Source: Litomosoides sigmodontis (lineage: Eukaryota > Nematoda > Chromadorea > Rhabditida > Onchocercidae). Taken from it: a DNA stretch of 64,000 nucleotides. Positions 27,001 to 47,887 of the stretch are shown one piece after another. The translations under genes were made by a program, and so were the position numbers. The DNA lies in NCBI GenBank assembly GCA_963070105.1, contig OY718804.1:3737317-3801316 (forward strand), given 5' to 3'. The notes beneath the pieces are model-generated. The model worked only from the letters and a program-made list of their open reading frames with translations, was not told where the DNA came from and did not search any database. Each line of letters opens with the position of its first letter. The stretch's first letter is position 1.

Positions 27001-30000
27001 AGGAGAAGAATGACCCTGGCACCCGTTCAGTTCGCATTTCACGTCTATTCAGATCTTCTACTTCAATCTAAATTGAATCGACTAATTAAGAAAAACAATA
27101 ACTGACTATTTGATTCACTTTTTCCGTCATTTTTATTTTTTTTTTTTGTATAAAAATTCCCGAAGTGCTGCTTCATTGTGACATAAATGAAGTGGTCATT
27201 TTGATGGACAATAAAAAAAACCGCTCCCGAAATTATGCAAAAAAAGGAAGGTATCACATGCAGGAATGGTACTTGTGCAAATGAAAGAATAAAAGAGATG
27301 AAAAAAAAATGGTGCCTGATAAAAAGGAATGTGCTTCGAGTTTAAGGGTGGTAGCCAATGAAGCTCAATGCTTGATGCGTCATGAGGGCTGATCTGAAGG
27401 TTGTGCGGTGATTGCGGCACAGATGGTTCCCCTGAAATGCTTCCTTACAAAGAGAAAGTGAAAATTAGCGGAAGAGAGAGCCATTGAGGAACGAACTGCA
27501 TGCGCAACGGATGACAGAATTGGCACCCCACTGACTGATAAATGGTCAAGTTTAATTTGACGGAAAATTGAACAAATATTGATACCCGCTTCAACAAGAA
27601 TGAAGAATAACGGACTGCCATGTGTTGTCCATCCACCGCTCTCTAATTCATATATTAGCTGAAATTAGTTGACAGTTAGCTTCCACTTCAGTTTATACAT
27701 TCGCAATGATCCCCCCCCCCAGAATGGCTAACGCAACTTACATCAGCAGTATACTGTACTCCAAAAGAAAGCTTCGACAGATCATAGCAAAAATCTTCCG
27801 GATCAGCAATTCCTTCCGGACACTTGAAGTACTCCGGTGTTTCAATGATACGTGTCCATTGATCAGTAGCACTCTTTTTATAGGATAATCTAGAATACTG
27901 TTCATAAATACATCCTACAACATGTCATTTGTTAACTCAAATAGGCGCAATTGTTCGAGGGAGGAAGAAAAAAATTAATTTACTTGAATCTGATAACTTT
28001 TTCAGCATGTTCAGGTAGCGGTGTCCATGCTAAGTATGATTTCGGCGGTGATAGGATAATTCGAAGTTGATAAATGTTATGATCGTCTAAAATAATACAG
28101 TAAAAGCATTGTTGCATAAAAGCATACAAAAAAATAGCAACAACAAGTGCAACGAAATAATTGTAATATTTTAAAAGAAAATGAAACACTTCTTTTTTTG
28201 CATATTTCCTTCTTCGCTATCAAACAATTTTTGATTATTAAAGCAATTAGAAAACGGTGTGATGAAATTTTTGAGAAATTAAAATTAAGCATTTAAACGC
28301 TACCTTTCAGCACATTGCTATTATTAGTTAGTTATTAGCGAAGTGTGAAAAAGCGACGAAATGACGACTGATATTCTCAACAAGATATCAGTTGTCGCTA
28401 CATGCTAATTAAGCACCAAAACTAAAATATCATTTCTTTCTCCACTAATATCGTTCAGAAAAGATAAAAGAGAGAGAGAGAGAGGGAGAGAGAGAGAGAG
28501 GGAGGGAGGGAGAAGAGGAGGATAGAACGACTATTGCATAAAACTAAAATAGGACAAGCATGAAATTTTCTCATCCTAAGTTTTTCAATGTCAAATTGTA
28601 CAACTTTTCACTGTAGCTTTTTTGAACTTTTACTTTGATATGGTTAATTTACCTTAAATTACCTGCAACTTGACATTTTTGCTGTCGTCTAAAGCGTCGA
28701 AGAGGTGCAGACGTTGGTAGCTGTTGTAACACTGAATAGAGTGGTACGGTGTTACTTGTGGTTAATTGTGGTGATTCATTGTGGAAGTGATAGTGGTGAC
28801 GGTGGTGAGGTCGACGAGGATCATCACGTTTACTTGTGATAGTATAAAATGTTAGTTTTACTACAAATTTAAAGCATTATCAATCGCGTGAACAAATAAG
28901 TGACCTGAAAGGATGTGATCCCTTTCATCATAATTTAAATTTATCGCTACACGTCTACGAGAACTGAAAGGTCAGCGCAAGCCTTTGCTGACCGCTTAGT
29001 GAATATTTATTAACATAATGATTTACTGCTTTTGTTAAAGCCTTATGATAACGCGCACTCTCATTGAAACTGTCCAAAGTGTTGCAAAAAATGAGGAGAA
29101 TTACTTCACGCTGTTAAGGGATGTTTACGTGACGCTAAACTGGTTATTTGATTGTTATTATAGGACGAACTTTAGAGCGGTAAAAAATCGTTTGAAATGT
29201 TGGTTAGCAAGCGCATAATATGACGTGAAGTGATTTTTTGATGTTACGTAAAGGTGATATATTTTTGCATAAAAATGATTCGTGTAAAAAGTTCATTTGA
29301 AAAATTAAAAAAATGTGTTCTAGTGAGAATGAAAAAATATGTCATAAAATTTATGGTGCATTTTCTTGCAAGTGAAAATATTTATGGTAGTGACATAAAA
29401 CTTGTTAGATTCACGCTTATTCTGTTACGCAACAAAAACAACAAAGCAAATTATAACTTCGAAATTATCCTCGTTTTTTTTTTTAGATTTTCAATAAAAT
29501 GAAACTTACCTGTGCTACTTGTGTGCCTATGTTTACAATGTGTCTTTTTTTTTTTGGAATTTTTTCAACTGTTTTCTGTATCATAGACTAGAAGGTTTGT
29601 TTATTTCATAGTCTTGGAGCCTACCTTTTACTCCCGAATGCACTTCCGTTTGAGCGTTTACGGTGTTACTCCATGAACTATGTCCATGTCCAGCACGTGA
29701 GCGAACGCGAAATGCATATCGTGTACCTGAATCTAAGTCATCCACTGCTACAGTACTCCGTCCAACGTATGATGCAGTTTCAGGTTGTGTATCTGTTTCT
29801 ACATTCCATAACTGAAAGAAAGTATTTTTCACATTCAAGCGAAACTGCGCTCATTTCAAGCCGTAGCGCACCAAATGGATTTGAATATGCAAAAATCGTA
29901 AGTGAATGGGAAAGGAATAAGTGAGTTAGTGCAAGCATACAGCACATGATTCACTTCTTAGCTTACTTACAAGGAGCTATTATCACTTTCGTCCTTTTTC

Positions 30001-33000
30001 AATTAAAATCAAAATGCCACAATTCCTAAAAAGCCAAAGAGAAAATTTCTAGAAAAGGAAAGAGTTTGAAACCGTGTATTCATAACCGTCAATTGGCCCA
30101 TATGTCTCGTCGCAACGAGGTTTCTCCCAGATAAACTGAAGCGTTGATTCAGACACAAAATTAGTTCGTACATTTTGCGGTATACCAGCATCACCAATAC
30201 AGGAATTAGATGCTGCTGAGCCAACCGTAATCTAAAATTTCATTCAATTAAAATTTTAATTTCTAAAACTTTCAAAATTTAGCAGTACAATTGCGCACCT
30301 CAGCTGTATTAGCAACCACTTTAAGCTGATCATTCACTGCTAATATACGAAATGAAAACAATGAGCCATCATACAGTCCGTCAAATTGGACGTGATAATC
30401 ATCTGCTTCTTCATCTGCCGCTAAATCATCATACTTGCGCCATCTGAAATACCATTTAGGTATTTTGTATTTTTCCACTGTAATATTTTAGTTCACATAT
30501 TTTTTTTTTTATAATTGCAATTGTGCAATTTATTATTCAACATTTTCCATTTCTTGTCAAATTAACTTCGCCGTTTCATTCATCAATGATTTAAAAAATT
30601 TTCATTTGGAATGATTGATCGTAACAAAAGTAAACCAACTCTGTTTCATTTGGAAGACGATATTCAACGACAAATTTGGAGATAGTTTGATTGGGTAGCA
30701 AAGGTTTCTGCCATTGCACCGTAAATTGTTCCGCATTTTCTTGCGTAATCCTCGGTTTCTCTTTCCAGGCCACGGGAGCAACCTCTGATGTTGTAGCTGG
30801 TAGCTTATAAACAAGCTTAGGTTCATGATCAACAAACGCCACTACACCAATGTCATACTGCGTATCTGGTTTTAACTGAACAAAAATATGACTGTTAGCC
30901 GAGGGACTGACACGTGTCCGTTCAACCGTTTGGCTCTCGCCATCCACTTCAACAGCTGTTACCTGAAATTTTCCACTAACTCACTTCACTGAATTCTTAA
31001 ATCCTAAATAGACTGAAAATGACTGTTGTGATCTGATCGGCAAACCTCATAATACTGCAGTCTTTCGTCATCATACGGTTGCCAACTAATGCGTAATTCC
31101 ACGTCTGTCCGATAATCGATTTCTATTTCATCTGACTCATGCGGTGCTGAAACAAACATTTTTCAATTTTTTCAAATTAAAATTAAATATGTCTGATAGA
31201 CATATGAACAGCAACAATTTGTTGTTGAATTAAATTATAAAATTAAATTTCAAGCAGTGCTAACCTTCTCCTTCAGTCTTTGCCACAAGTAAATAATCAT
31301 TCCATGGACCTAGCATACGTAAACGATCCGCAGCTCGAACTCGAATTTGATATTCAGTTCCGGGCAAAAGACTGGTAACACTAACCGATGGATGTGTTAC
31401 TGTTTGTCGATGGACATCGAACTTTGCCTCAATACCAGCTAGCTGCAACAAGTCTAGCCCATTACAGGACGAATCACTCATCCATTACTGATTTCACAAC
31501 TCGAATTTTATTCTCATCAAAATAGCATTAAGATTTCAAGGTCTAAAATTATGCTAAACTTTTGTACGGCATATGTCTTATAGAGAGAAATCGGTGGAAA
31601 GTTAATAATTGAACAACTCTTAACAAATCAGTAATTTTTAATATGAAAATCAAAAGATGCGACATTTTCCAGCAAAATGGAAAAAAGCCAACCTCAATGT
31701 GGTACTCGCCGACAAAGCCACATTCCGGAGGTTCCCATGATATAGCAATACTATATTGACCTGTTTGTGTTACTTCAAGATTTCGTGGAGCTGTTAACTC
31801 ATCTGCAATTTAGAAATACACTCCTTCGCATACAGCAACAGTAAAATTAAGCCAAATTTCCTATTTTGCTTCAAAATTAAGTTTGTCATAGCAATTGAAC
31901 TGATTAGCATCACAATGTGCAATGGCAACTCAGTCCAACATCAATTCAGGACTTTTTCATTTTACTGGATTTGCTCGGCTAGGTAGTAGTCTACCATCAT
32001 CAAGCGATGAACAAAGTAATGATAGTAAAGTTTTAAACGATAACACGCGGGAATGTCTGTGAAGGAGAAGATGATATAATTAACAATATCAAATTGATCA
32101 AAGTGCTAAATGAAATAATCAATGCTTACGATAAATAATACTAAATTCATTCTTCGAAATAATTTAATTATCTCGTCGATAAGTTCAAAGTAAATGAAAA
32201 TTGCGTGGAAGCGAACCTGATTCACATTTTATGCTAACCATTTCATTGCGTGCACGTATTTCCGGCGTCTCTACCAGAATTTTACCATTTTTACCGAGCA
32301 CTTTGATGCGTACAAAATATGCAATTCCAGTTGGCAAACGAGGAATCTGCAAAATTTTGTTAGCGATCGCGCAACACAGATCGAAGTGAAATTTAAATTT
32401 CCGCATTTGGTAAATACTGTTCGAAGGAAATTTAACTTTCAGAAAGAATCAACGTATTGGAGGCAATTACCTGTACTCTGTATTGCAAATTAGGTCCTTT
32501 ATATGGGATGATACCGTCGTGAACATGCCATTGCGTGTCCTTCTCGGCACGATACTCTACCGCGAATCCTCCGACGCTGTCGTCCGGATGATCACCGGTC
32601 TGAATACCCTCCCATTCAACGGTTAGCAAACTTTGCGATCCACCTATGTCTCGTCGCAATCGAATCCGAGGTTCGTTACCTAGAAAGGCGAATGATCACA
32701 TACGTCATCCAAGTAATGAATTGGATGCATGAAAAAATTCAACATTTTCATTTCTTAATTAACCGAAAGTATTACCTTACTTTTTCACATCTAATTTACC
32801 ACGTACACGTGAAAATTCAACTTTTCACTTTATTCGCCTACATTTTATCCTCATTGGTAAGGCTGTCTACAGGTGGCATAAAAATTTTTAAGTGAAATAT
32901 CATGAAGGCATATTGAAACAACAAATTGAAATGCCGCATGACGCATGGTAAATAGGTAGGGAAAATATTTGAAAATTGTTATGCACAACAAAAGAAACAA

Positions 33001-33079
33001 ATTCATTAAAACCTCTTATCGTAGAAATGAGAATCAACGCGACGATGAGCTTTTGTAAGCTCGCCGATTTCGCGCTCAT
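1..33079 (-). CDS. let-805: Myotactin (LET-805): giant FN3-repeat transmembrane adhesion protein, C-terminus beyond left edge
   Basis: In C. elegans, LET-805 is an epidermal transmembrane protein of fibrous organelles that holds the epidermis to body-wall muscle. Reading the minus strand I join 58 exons with canonical acceptors and matching phases into one frame of about 4,730 codons, from the ATG at 33079-33077 to exon 64-219. Order: signal peptide, about 4,150 residues made mainly of FN3 domains, one transmembrane helix, and a tail of at least 510 residues. This matches the known family plan (about 4,450 residues, about 32 FN3 domains, one helix, tail near 500). No kinase, phosphatase or Ig domain is visible. 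Identity rests on architecture and remembered family facts, not an alignment. Exons are listed in the entries that follow. Exons 55-58 (2609-2714, 1639-1989, 784-915, 64-219) all begin and end in phase 1, so tail isoforms by skipping are possible. The stop codon lies left of position 1. Confidence 0.85.
64..4527 (-). CDS. let-805: let-805 exons 49-58: cytoplasmic tail
   Basis: Exons: 4455-4527, 4033-4120, 3816-3960, 3363-3606, 3083-3194, 2811-2935, 2609-2714, 1639-1989, 784-915, 64-219. The tail starts with a basic stop-transfer motif, then a short coiled-coil stretch (IEQNMQALSSRVEDIRSTL). Next come four copies of a GYxxGF-like motif across exons 3816-3960 and 3363-3606, a second coiled-coil stretch (SFEESRRLQESLTKLTEIL), and Ser/Arg/Tyr-rich low-complexity sequence ending in a Gly/Ala/Ser-rich exon (784-915). 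Exon 49 could instead end at 4420, but that breaks the frame of exon 50, so I prefer the GTTAGT donor after 4455. No known catalytic or adaptor domain is recognised. Confidence 0.75.
5459..5567 (-). CDS. let-805: let-805 exon 48: transmembrane helix
   Basis: This exon encodes SPYAISGWPWWW followed by ten consecutive leucines, then ILLTCCLLWCLQ, an unmistakable single-pass membrane span with a tryptophan collar on its outer edge and two adjacent cysteines near the inner edge that could be palmitoylated (inference). It is in phase with exon 8871-9151 upstream, across a 3.3-kb intron, and with exon 4455-4527 downstream. That next exon starts with a basic stop-transfer sequence, RYRTRKERRRV. This fixes the topology: FN3 domains outside, tail inside. 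Confidence 0.9.
5568..8870 (-). other. let-805: Largest let-805 intron (between juxtamembrane and transmembrane exons)
   Basis: This 3.3-kb intron has in-phase coding exons on both sides. It is AT-rich and holds CAT/ATC triplet microsatellites at about 6775-6800 and 6910-6960, and CT tracts near 7160-7180 and 7270-7295. The His/Pro/Ser-rich open frame around 6605-6844 is translated microsatellite rather than an exon. I see no other coding exon, though a small alternative exon could hide here. Confidence 0.7.
8871..18854 (-). CDS. let-805: let-805 exons 31-47: C-terminal FN3 block and receptor-phosphatase-like juxtamembrane region
   Basis: Exons: 16916-18854, 16586-16751, 16266-16387, 15630-15932, 14647-14940, 14327-14457, 13858-14050, 13644-13732, 13257-13479, 11949-13141, 11473-11649, 11181-11364, 10931-11067, 10496-10780, 9930-10385, 9463-9641, 8871-9151. 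The two largest exons each encode several whole FN3 domains (EGLTPFTKYVMLVKAYNSIG, LLPGSEYEVVVTPRRS). WSxWS boxes occur at 13889-13903 and 11614-11628. The last two exons end with NAETLPGPRKVRVGDG, GGYLNYPLVKGKKYNYE, which resembles the segment just outside the membrane in receptor tyrosine phosphatases. No phosphatase domain follows. Confidence 0.85.
15198..15253. repeat. Inverted repeat enclosing a 16-bp tandem duplication, in a let-805 intron
   Basis: The arm GTCGTCACATTCTC (15198-15211) pairs with GAGAAATGTGACGAC (15239-15253), apart from one extra base. Between the arms, TTCTCAACATGCATCGA occurs twice in tandem with a 16-base period (15208-15224 and 15224-15240). The element lies in the intron between exons 14647-14940 and 15630-15932. 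Origin unknown; it may be a small foldback element. Confidence 0.75.
19043..25951 (-). CDS. let-805: let-805 exons 17-30: central FN3 block
   Basis: Exons: 25836-25951, 25483-25684, 24955-25236, 24316-24426, 23221-23356, 22873-23030, 22128-22567, 21799-22026, 21319-21535, 21006-21135, 20727-20854, 20109-20458, 19736-20014, 19043-19603. Every junction closes in frame. FN3 hallmarks include WSVRIRTKNSAGASAW, GLLPHSKYRISVAAKT, LSSYTKYSVRIRAFTRKG and LSPNTRYNVTVDATT, with tryptophans such as LTWNWAD and VLTWTS in strand B. Exon 24316-24426 (111 bases, phase 1 at both ends) encodes 37 residues that do not look like FN3. It could be a cassette exon. Exon 19043-19603 contains a WSPWS box at 19562-19576. 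Confidence 0.82.
26449..27067 (-). CDS. let-805: let-805 exon 16: FN3 end followed by a long charged coiled-coil/helical insert
   Basis: The first third of this 619-base exon finishes an FN3 domain (LSPNSIYNISVRAG). The remainder, from about 26870 to 26449, encodes roughly 140 residues dominated by Glu, Arg, Lys and Gln, with almost no Gly or Pro. Typical stretches are LKEEERKQVEEERVRDRIKE and KKVERKRLELLQRQQQREHH. Such sequence forms coiled coil or a single charged alpha-helix. The exon closes in phase 1 at GTGAGA and joins exon 25836-25951 in frame, so the insert lies inside the FN3 array, on the extracellular side of the single recognised membrane helix. A donor further upstream (CAG then GTGTTA) would give phase 0 and break the frame. 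Confidence 0.8.
27316..32679 (-). CDS. let-805: let-805 exons 2-15: N-terminal FN3 block
   Basis: Exons: 32471-32679, 32217-32346, 31693-31802, 31265-31442, 31046-31146, 30640-30962, 30299-30443, 30073-30231, 29625-29811, 28663-28860, 27984-28086, 27742-27889, 27586-27658, 27316-27431. All internal phases agree. The FN3 pattern recurs: a tryptophan in strand B (VEWEG, ISWEPPECG, IEWHW-like LHWLPP), the L-P-x-T-x-Y turn of strands E-F (LLPGTEYQIRVRA, LKPDTQYDIGVVA, LDSGTRYAFRVRS), and about 90-110 residues per unit. Exon 28663-28860 carries a His/Arg-rich loop. The donor after exon 27316-27431 reads GC rather than GT (CAG then GCACCA). Splicing there restores an FN3 strand continuing into the next exon. 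Confidence 0.8.
28464..28520. repeat. GA/GGGA purine tract in a let-805 intron
   Basis: About 55 bases of GA dinucleotides passing into GGGA, in the intron between exons 27984-28086 and 28663-28860. Simple-sequence DNA. Confidence 0.9.
33013..33079 (-). CDS. let-805: let-805 exon 1: start codon and signal peptide
   Basis: The ATG is at 33079-33077. The exon encodes a short polar N-terminus (MSAKSASLQK), a hydrophobic core (LIVALILIST), then IRG. This is a typical cleavable signal peptide, with likely cleavage close to the junction with exon 2, where NEPRIRL begins. The exon ends in phase 1 at a GTTTTA donor, and exon 2 (32471-32679) closes the frame. I chose this start because the acceptor TTTCAG sits one base upstream of the ATG and no longer coding extension is possible. 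A hydrophobic leader suits a type I membrane protein. A further non-coding 5' exon upstream cannot be excluded. Confidence 0.85.
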
Positions 33080-33080
33080 C

Positions 33081-33086
33081 CTGAAA
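33081..33086 (-). promoter_or_regulatory. let-805: Probable SL trans-splice acceptor of let-805
   Basis: On the minus strand TTTCAG is followed by a single G and then the ATG. This is the nematode consensus acceptor and the spacing is typical of spliced-leader addition next to the initiator. It could also be an ordinary 3' splice site after a non-coding exon. No such exon is recognisable in the upstream spacer. Confidence 0.6.
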
Positions 33087-43910
<10,824 letters not shown>

Positions 43911-44242
43911 GATAATAATTAATAATTAATAATTAATAATTAATAATTAATAATTAATAATTAATAATTAATAATTAATAATTAATAATTAATAATTAAT
44001 AATTAATAATTAATAATTAATAATTAATAATTAATAATTAATAATTAATAATTAATAATTAATAATTAATAATTAATAATTAATAATTAATAATTAATAA
44101 TTAATAATTAATAATTAATAATTAATAATTAATAATTAATAATTAATAATTAATAATTAATAATTAATAATTAATAATTAATAATTAATAATTAATAATT
44201 AATAATTAATAATTAATAATTAATAATTAATAATTAATAATT
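43911..44242. repeat. AATAATT 7-bp tandem array, about 47 copies
   Basis: About 330 bases with a strict 7-bp period, abutting the TAA array on its left. The unit looks like a TAA derivative that gained a T and was then amplified. Each copy contains one TAATTA. Confidence 0.95.
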
Positions 44243-46543
44243 ATTAATAATAATAAAAAATAAAATAATAAAACTAATAGCGATTTATAATAATAATTAA
44301 TAGTAATATGATTGTAATAGATTGACCAAATTACCTACTGCCATGTGTTGTAATGCGAAGAAAAAAATACGCAGTAAGAGTTTAATCCATCTTTCCTAAT
44401 TAATATAATTCAGCGCCTATATGAAAAAAAGCGTCCCTTATCGACTAATTAATTAAGTGGGTAGCTTCTTAAACTGTTAAACTTTATGAAAGAGGATCGA
44501 TCTTTTGAGGAATTTAACGCATAAAATTAAACTATTTCATGCGAGGTGCTTCTGATGTCATACATATTCATCAATGAATGATTGTACAACGAAGACGTTT
44601 TCCTCCTAAAATTCCCTTAAATGAAAAAAATTTCGTTACAACAGAAAAAAAAGGAAAAGGAACGAAATGTCTAAGAAATCCGGTCAACTGATCTGCTCAT
44701 TCCTTTCTCTCCTTCTCTCTCCCTCTCTCCCTCTACCTCTTTCACAAGCAGCTATCTGTCTCTTCTCGTAATATTTTTTCACACAAAAGGAAATGCAACG
44801 AAAAACACTTAGTTGAATGCTATAGAAAAGAAATTATAAATTTACTCCTTGCAAAATTTATTTATTCCTTCCAAAATTCATTTTTTAATTGTTCAATTTC
44901 ATTTCATTAAAAGTGTGTTTTAATCGACTTTATTCATTCTAGCAGTTACTGAATTACAAACAAAAGGAAAAAAAGATCCTAAGTGAGTGGCAGTGAAACG
45001 AACGGATGGCATTTGAAAAGTTTAAAAAGTTGATGAAAGTGAGAGTGGAAGAAGACAATGGCATGGAGAAGGTGCTGAAGGAATTTCATTTTAGTAGCAG
45101 AAATTTTGCTAAATGACCTAAAAGTGGAAAACCTTGAAAATTGAAGTGGAAAGTGCAGTAGCGCGTAGAGTAGCGCACGTTTTCGTTGGAGAAACTACGG
45201 AATGAATGAAAAAGAGAAGTGGAAAAGTAAAAGCCGAAGTGATCATCACGTGAATGCTGCCGTGAATCCTGAAATATCAAATTTCATTCCACGTAGTTAG
45301 CACCATTCATTTGAAGGCAAATGATCTATGTGTAACAGATTAGCGCGTAACAAACAGAAATGCTAAAATGATATGATAAGGTAGTGACGTGCAATCAGTG
45401 GTGCATTGATAAAGGAGAGCGAAATTACTTCATCAATATGCGACCGACGACTTCAAGGTCGCTTAATCTCAATGTGAATTTGCAATTGCTTCTTCAGACG
45501 GCTGTCTGATCCTAGAAATATCCACAATTAGTAAATTTTCTGAGGTCATAATTGTGCCGAATCAGCTGATTTGCCAAGTTTTAAACTTCTTATTCACTCA
45601 TACATTAAATATTTACTGTGTTGTAATTGATAATTTAAAAACAGTTCAGAGTAGCTTTTTGGAATTTTTTTTTTTTTTTGAAAGGGAAGAAGAGGTAGCA
45701 GGTGAAAACGAAAGCATTACAGGTATGCATCAGTGAGAAGAAGGAATTTGGAAAGTAAAAGAGTGAAAAATGGATGAGAGGTGAAAAAAGGAAAGGTATG
45801 AGAAAAGGAGAAGGGTAAAATTTAATTCAGGGAAGTCGGGTGCAGTTCGTTACCTCTCGATCAAACTAAGGAATGTAAACCAGTAGGGAGCAGATCGGTG
45901 GGGGTACTTAAATTGATAGCGTCAACAATTGTGCGTGCTCTAATCAATGATTGCATATTTTCTTTTTTTTTTTTGTTCCAACACGCTATCATCAATTTAA
46001 TGAATGAATTCACAGCATTTGAAATGCGCTGAGAGCATAACAATGTTTGCAGGCTTAGGCTAAGATCGGAGGATTCAGACAGTAATTTCCTCATTCACAC
46101 TTCTTATCTTATCATTCACTATCAGTGGCATTACACGCAATCATATCTTGTCGTTACTGTAAGCGGAAAAAACTGTCAAACTGCTACAGTCACACTCTCT
46201 CCTCCCATCCTTCTTTCAAACTCTTCCAATGAAATAGTTTACGAATGCGAGATAAAACAGATCCCATGTGATGACTGCTGGTGATACTACCTGCTACTGC
46301 TGAGGAGTAATGCTCGAGAGTTGAGTTAGCTATCATCTTTGAGCAGTCAAAATTATTAATTTGAATTATAAAGTGCGCATTATTAATTTAAAAAAAAACA
46401 AAGCAAAACAAAATGAAATGATGACAGAACATAAATTAATGCTTTTTTTCCTTCTAATTTCCTCAAATATATGTTAAGCATTTGTAGAAAAATTAATTCA
46501 ACAATAAAGCATTGCTTATATCGTTTGCATAAGATTAAGATTA

Positions 46544-46591
46544 ATTAAGCACCAAAGCAACCTAAATGCTTAGGTCGCTTTGGTGCTTAAT
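46544..46591 (-). repeat. 22-bp near-perfect inverted repeat (hairpin), 4-base loop
   Basis: The arm TTAAGCACCAAAGCAACCTA (from 46545) is mirrored by TAGGTCGCTTTGGTGCTTAA (to 46590), with a loop at 46666-style spacing of only four bases (46566-46569). One position is A opposite C on the plus strand. In a minus-strand transcript the same position is a G-U pair, so the helix would be complete. It could be a foldback element remnant, a structured RNA or a chance survivor. It is short for a typical pre-miRNA. Confidence 0.8.
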
Positions 46592-47029
46592 ACTGGAAAC
46601 ATTACTGATAGCAGTAGATTTAAAAGTATCGCATACACATACAAGCATACACGTGCACGTAAACGCACACACGTACGTCGTACAGTTTATAAAACAGTCA
46701 TTTAGGGAGTTGTTAGTTCATAGCGCTGTAATAAACACTTCATTTACTTAGTAATTAGCCATAATCCTTTCGCTATTGTTATTTATCATTTTTACACTTC
46801 GTAAAATGAAAAACGTGGAAAGTCAGATTCGACATTTTTCCTTTCTAATTGACAGTGGTCTTAATTATGACTTTAATACGTCAACTAATGATCTAACGTC
46901 TAACATAGGTGGTAAATTTCACAACTTCCAAAGTAAGAAAAATTGATAAATGAAATTTAAACAGTGGAACACGACCATTTCATCTCAATATCATTCCATC
47001 CCCATGTACATGTAAATACAAACACACCC

Positions 47030-47083
47030 CCCCCCCCCCACACACACACACAGACAGACAGACACACACACACACACACACCT
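47030..47083. repeat. Poly-C tract followed by CA/CAGA dinucleotide repeat
   Basis: Ten Cs are followed by CA repeats with CAGACAGACAGA in the middle. Simple-sequence DNA upstream of GRWD1. Confidence 0.9.
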
Positions 47084-47880
47084 TCGGATGGTATAGGACC
47101 AGAAAGCAGGAAATGCACGTCTGCCAGCTGGTACGAACACCGAACATCATCGGCAGAAAGCCACTTAAATCAACAAAAAAGAAATTGTTGAATTTGCAAT
47201 AAGCAAAATTAGCGTGAAGAAGAGAAGTGGGCTTGTTGGGTCGATCGGTAGATGCTATTTTTATGCAAATAATGTGACGAACGATGCAATTCCGTTTGGC
47301 CAAACGATCTCAAACTGTAAAGAAATGTTATCGTGCCGAGCACATTTAACTTTAGTCTCGCGGCACACACACTTTTGGCAATTCTCTGAGAATTTAACTA
47401 ATTAGTTGGTTGATTTTTTTTTTTGGACTAATTTGTTAGCTAAAGATTTAAGCTTACCTTTTCCACGAGAAAATGTCTTATTTTTGTTTTTGTTTATTAT
47501 ATGTGATATGTCGAAATACACCGCCGAATTTTCTACCACTTGGAATCATTTCAATTCAATTGCATTTCTATTGCCAACTTTTTGTTCCATTTATTGTTTA
47601 TGCCGTTACACTGACCACTTTGCTCTGCAAGTTTCACGTAATGTGAGAAAATGCTCCGTGGGATGGCCGTTTTCATCGTAATGTAACGAAGTGATGCAAA
47701 TTTAGCGTGGTGTATTGAAATTATGCGCATGGAGGAGGTTTTTGAGGTTGTAGTGCTTCTGGAAGATTTGTTTCAGGTTTAGGTAGAGTTCCCGAAATTC
47801 ACGCACTTCTTGAAATCAGTGATTTGACTGGAGAATTCATTAGGGTTTAGCAATGAAATAATGTTCCGAATAATAATGTT

Positions 47881-47886
47881 TTGTAG
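47881..47886 (+). promoter_or_regulatory. Probable SL trans-splice acceptor of GRWD1
   Basis: TTGTAG, preceded by TGTT, stands one base before the ATG at 47888. The same arrangement is found at let-805 and CIAO3 in this window. This supports the chosen start and trans-splicing, by inference. Confidence 0.55.
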
Positions 47887-47887
47887 G

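Larger units (their letters stand above)
44243..47880. other. Intergenic DNA between the repeat arrays and GRWD1
   Basis: No gene is supported. It contains CT tracts near 44703-44745, a hairpin at 46544-46591 (listed separately), and a poly-C plus CA-repeat tract at about 47030-47083. The last few hundred bases should hold the GRWD1 promoter. Confidence 0.55.

Noticed and set aside
46980..47303. 107-codon minus-strand frame with CVCVCVCVC and poly-Gly
   Set aside because: Translated CA repeat and poly-C tract.
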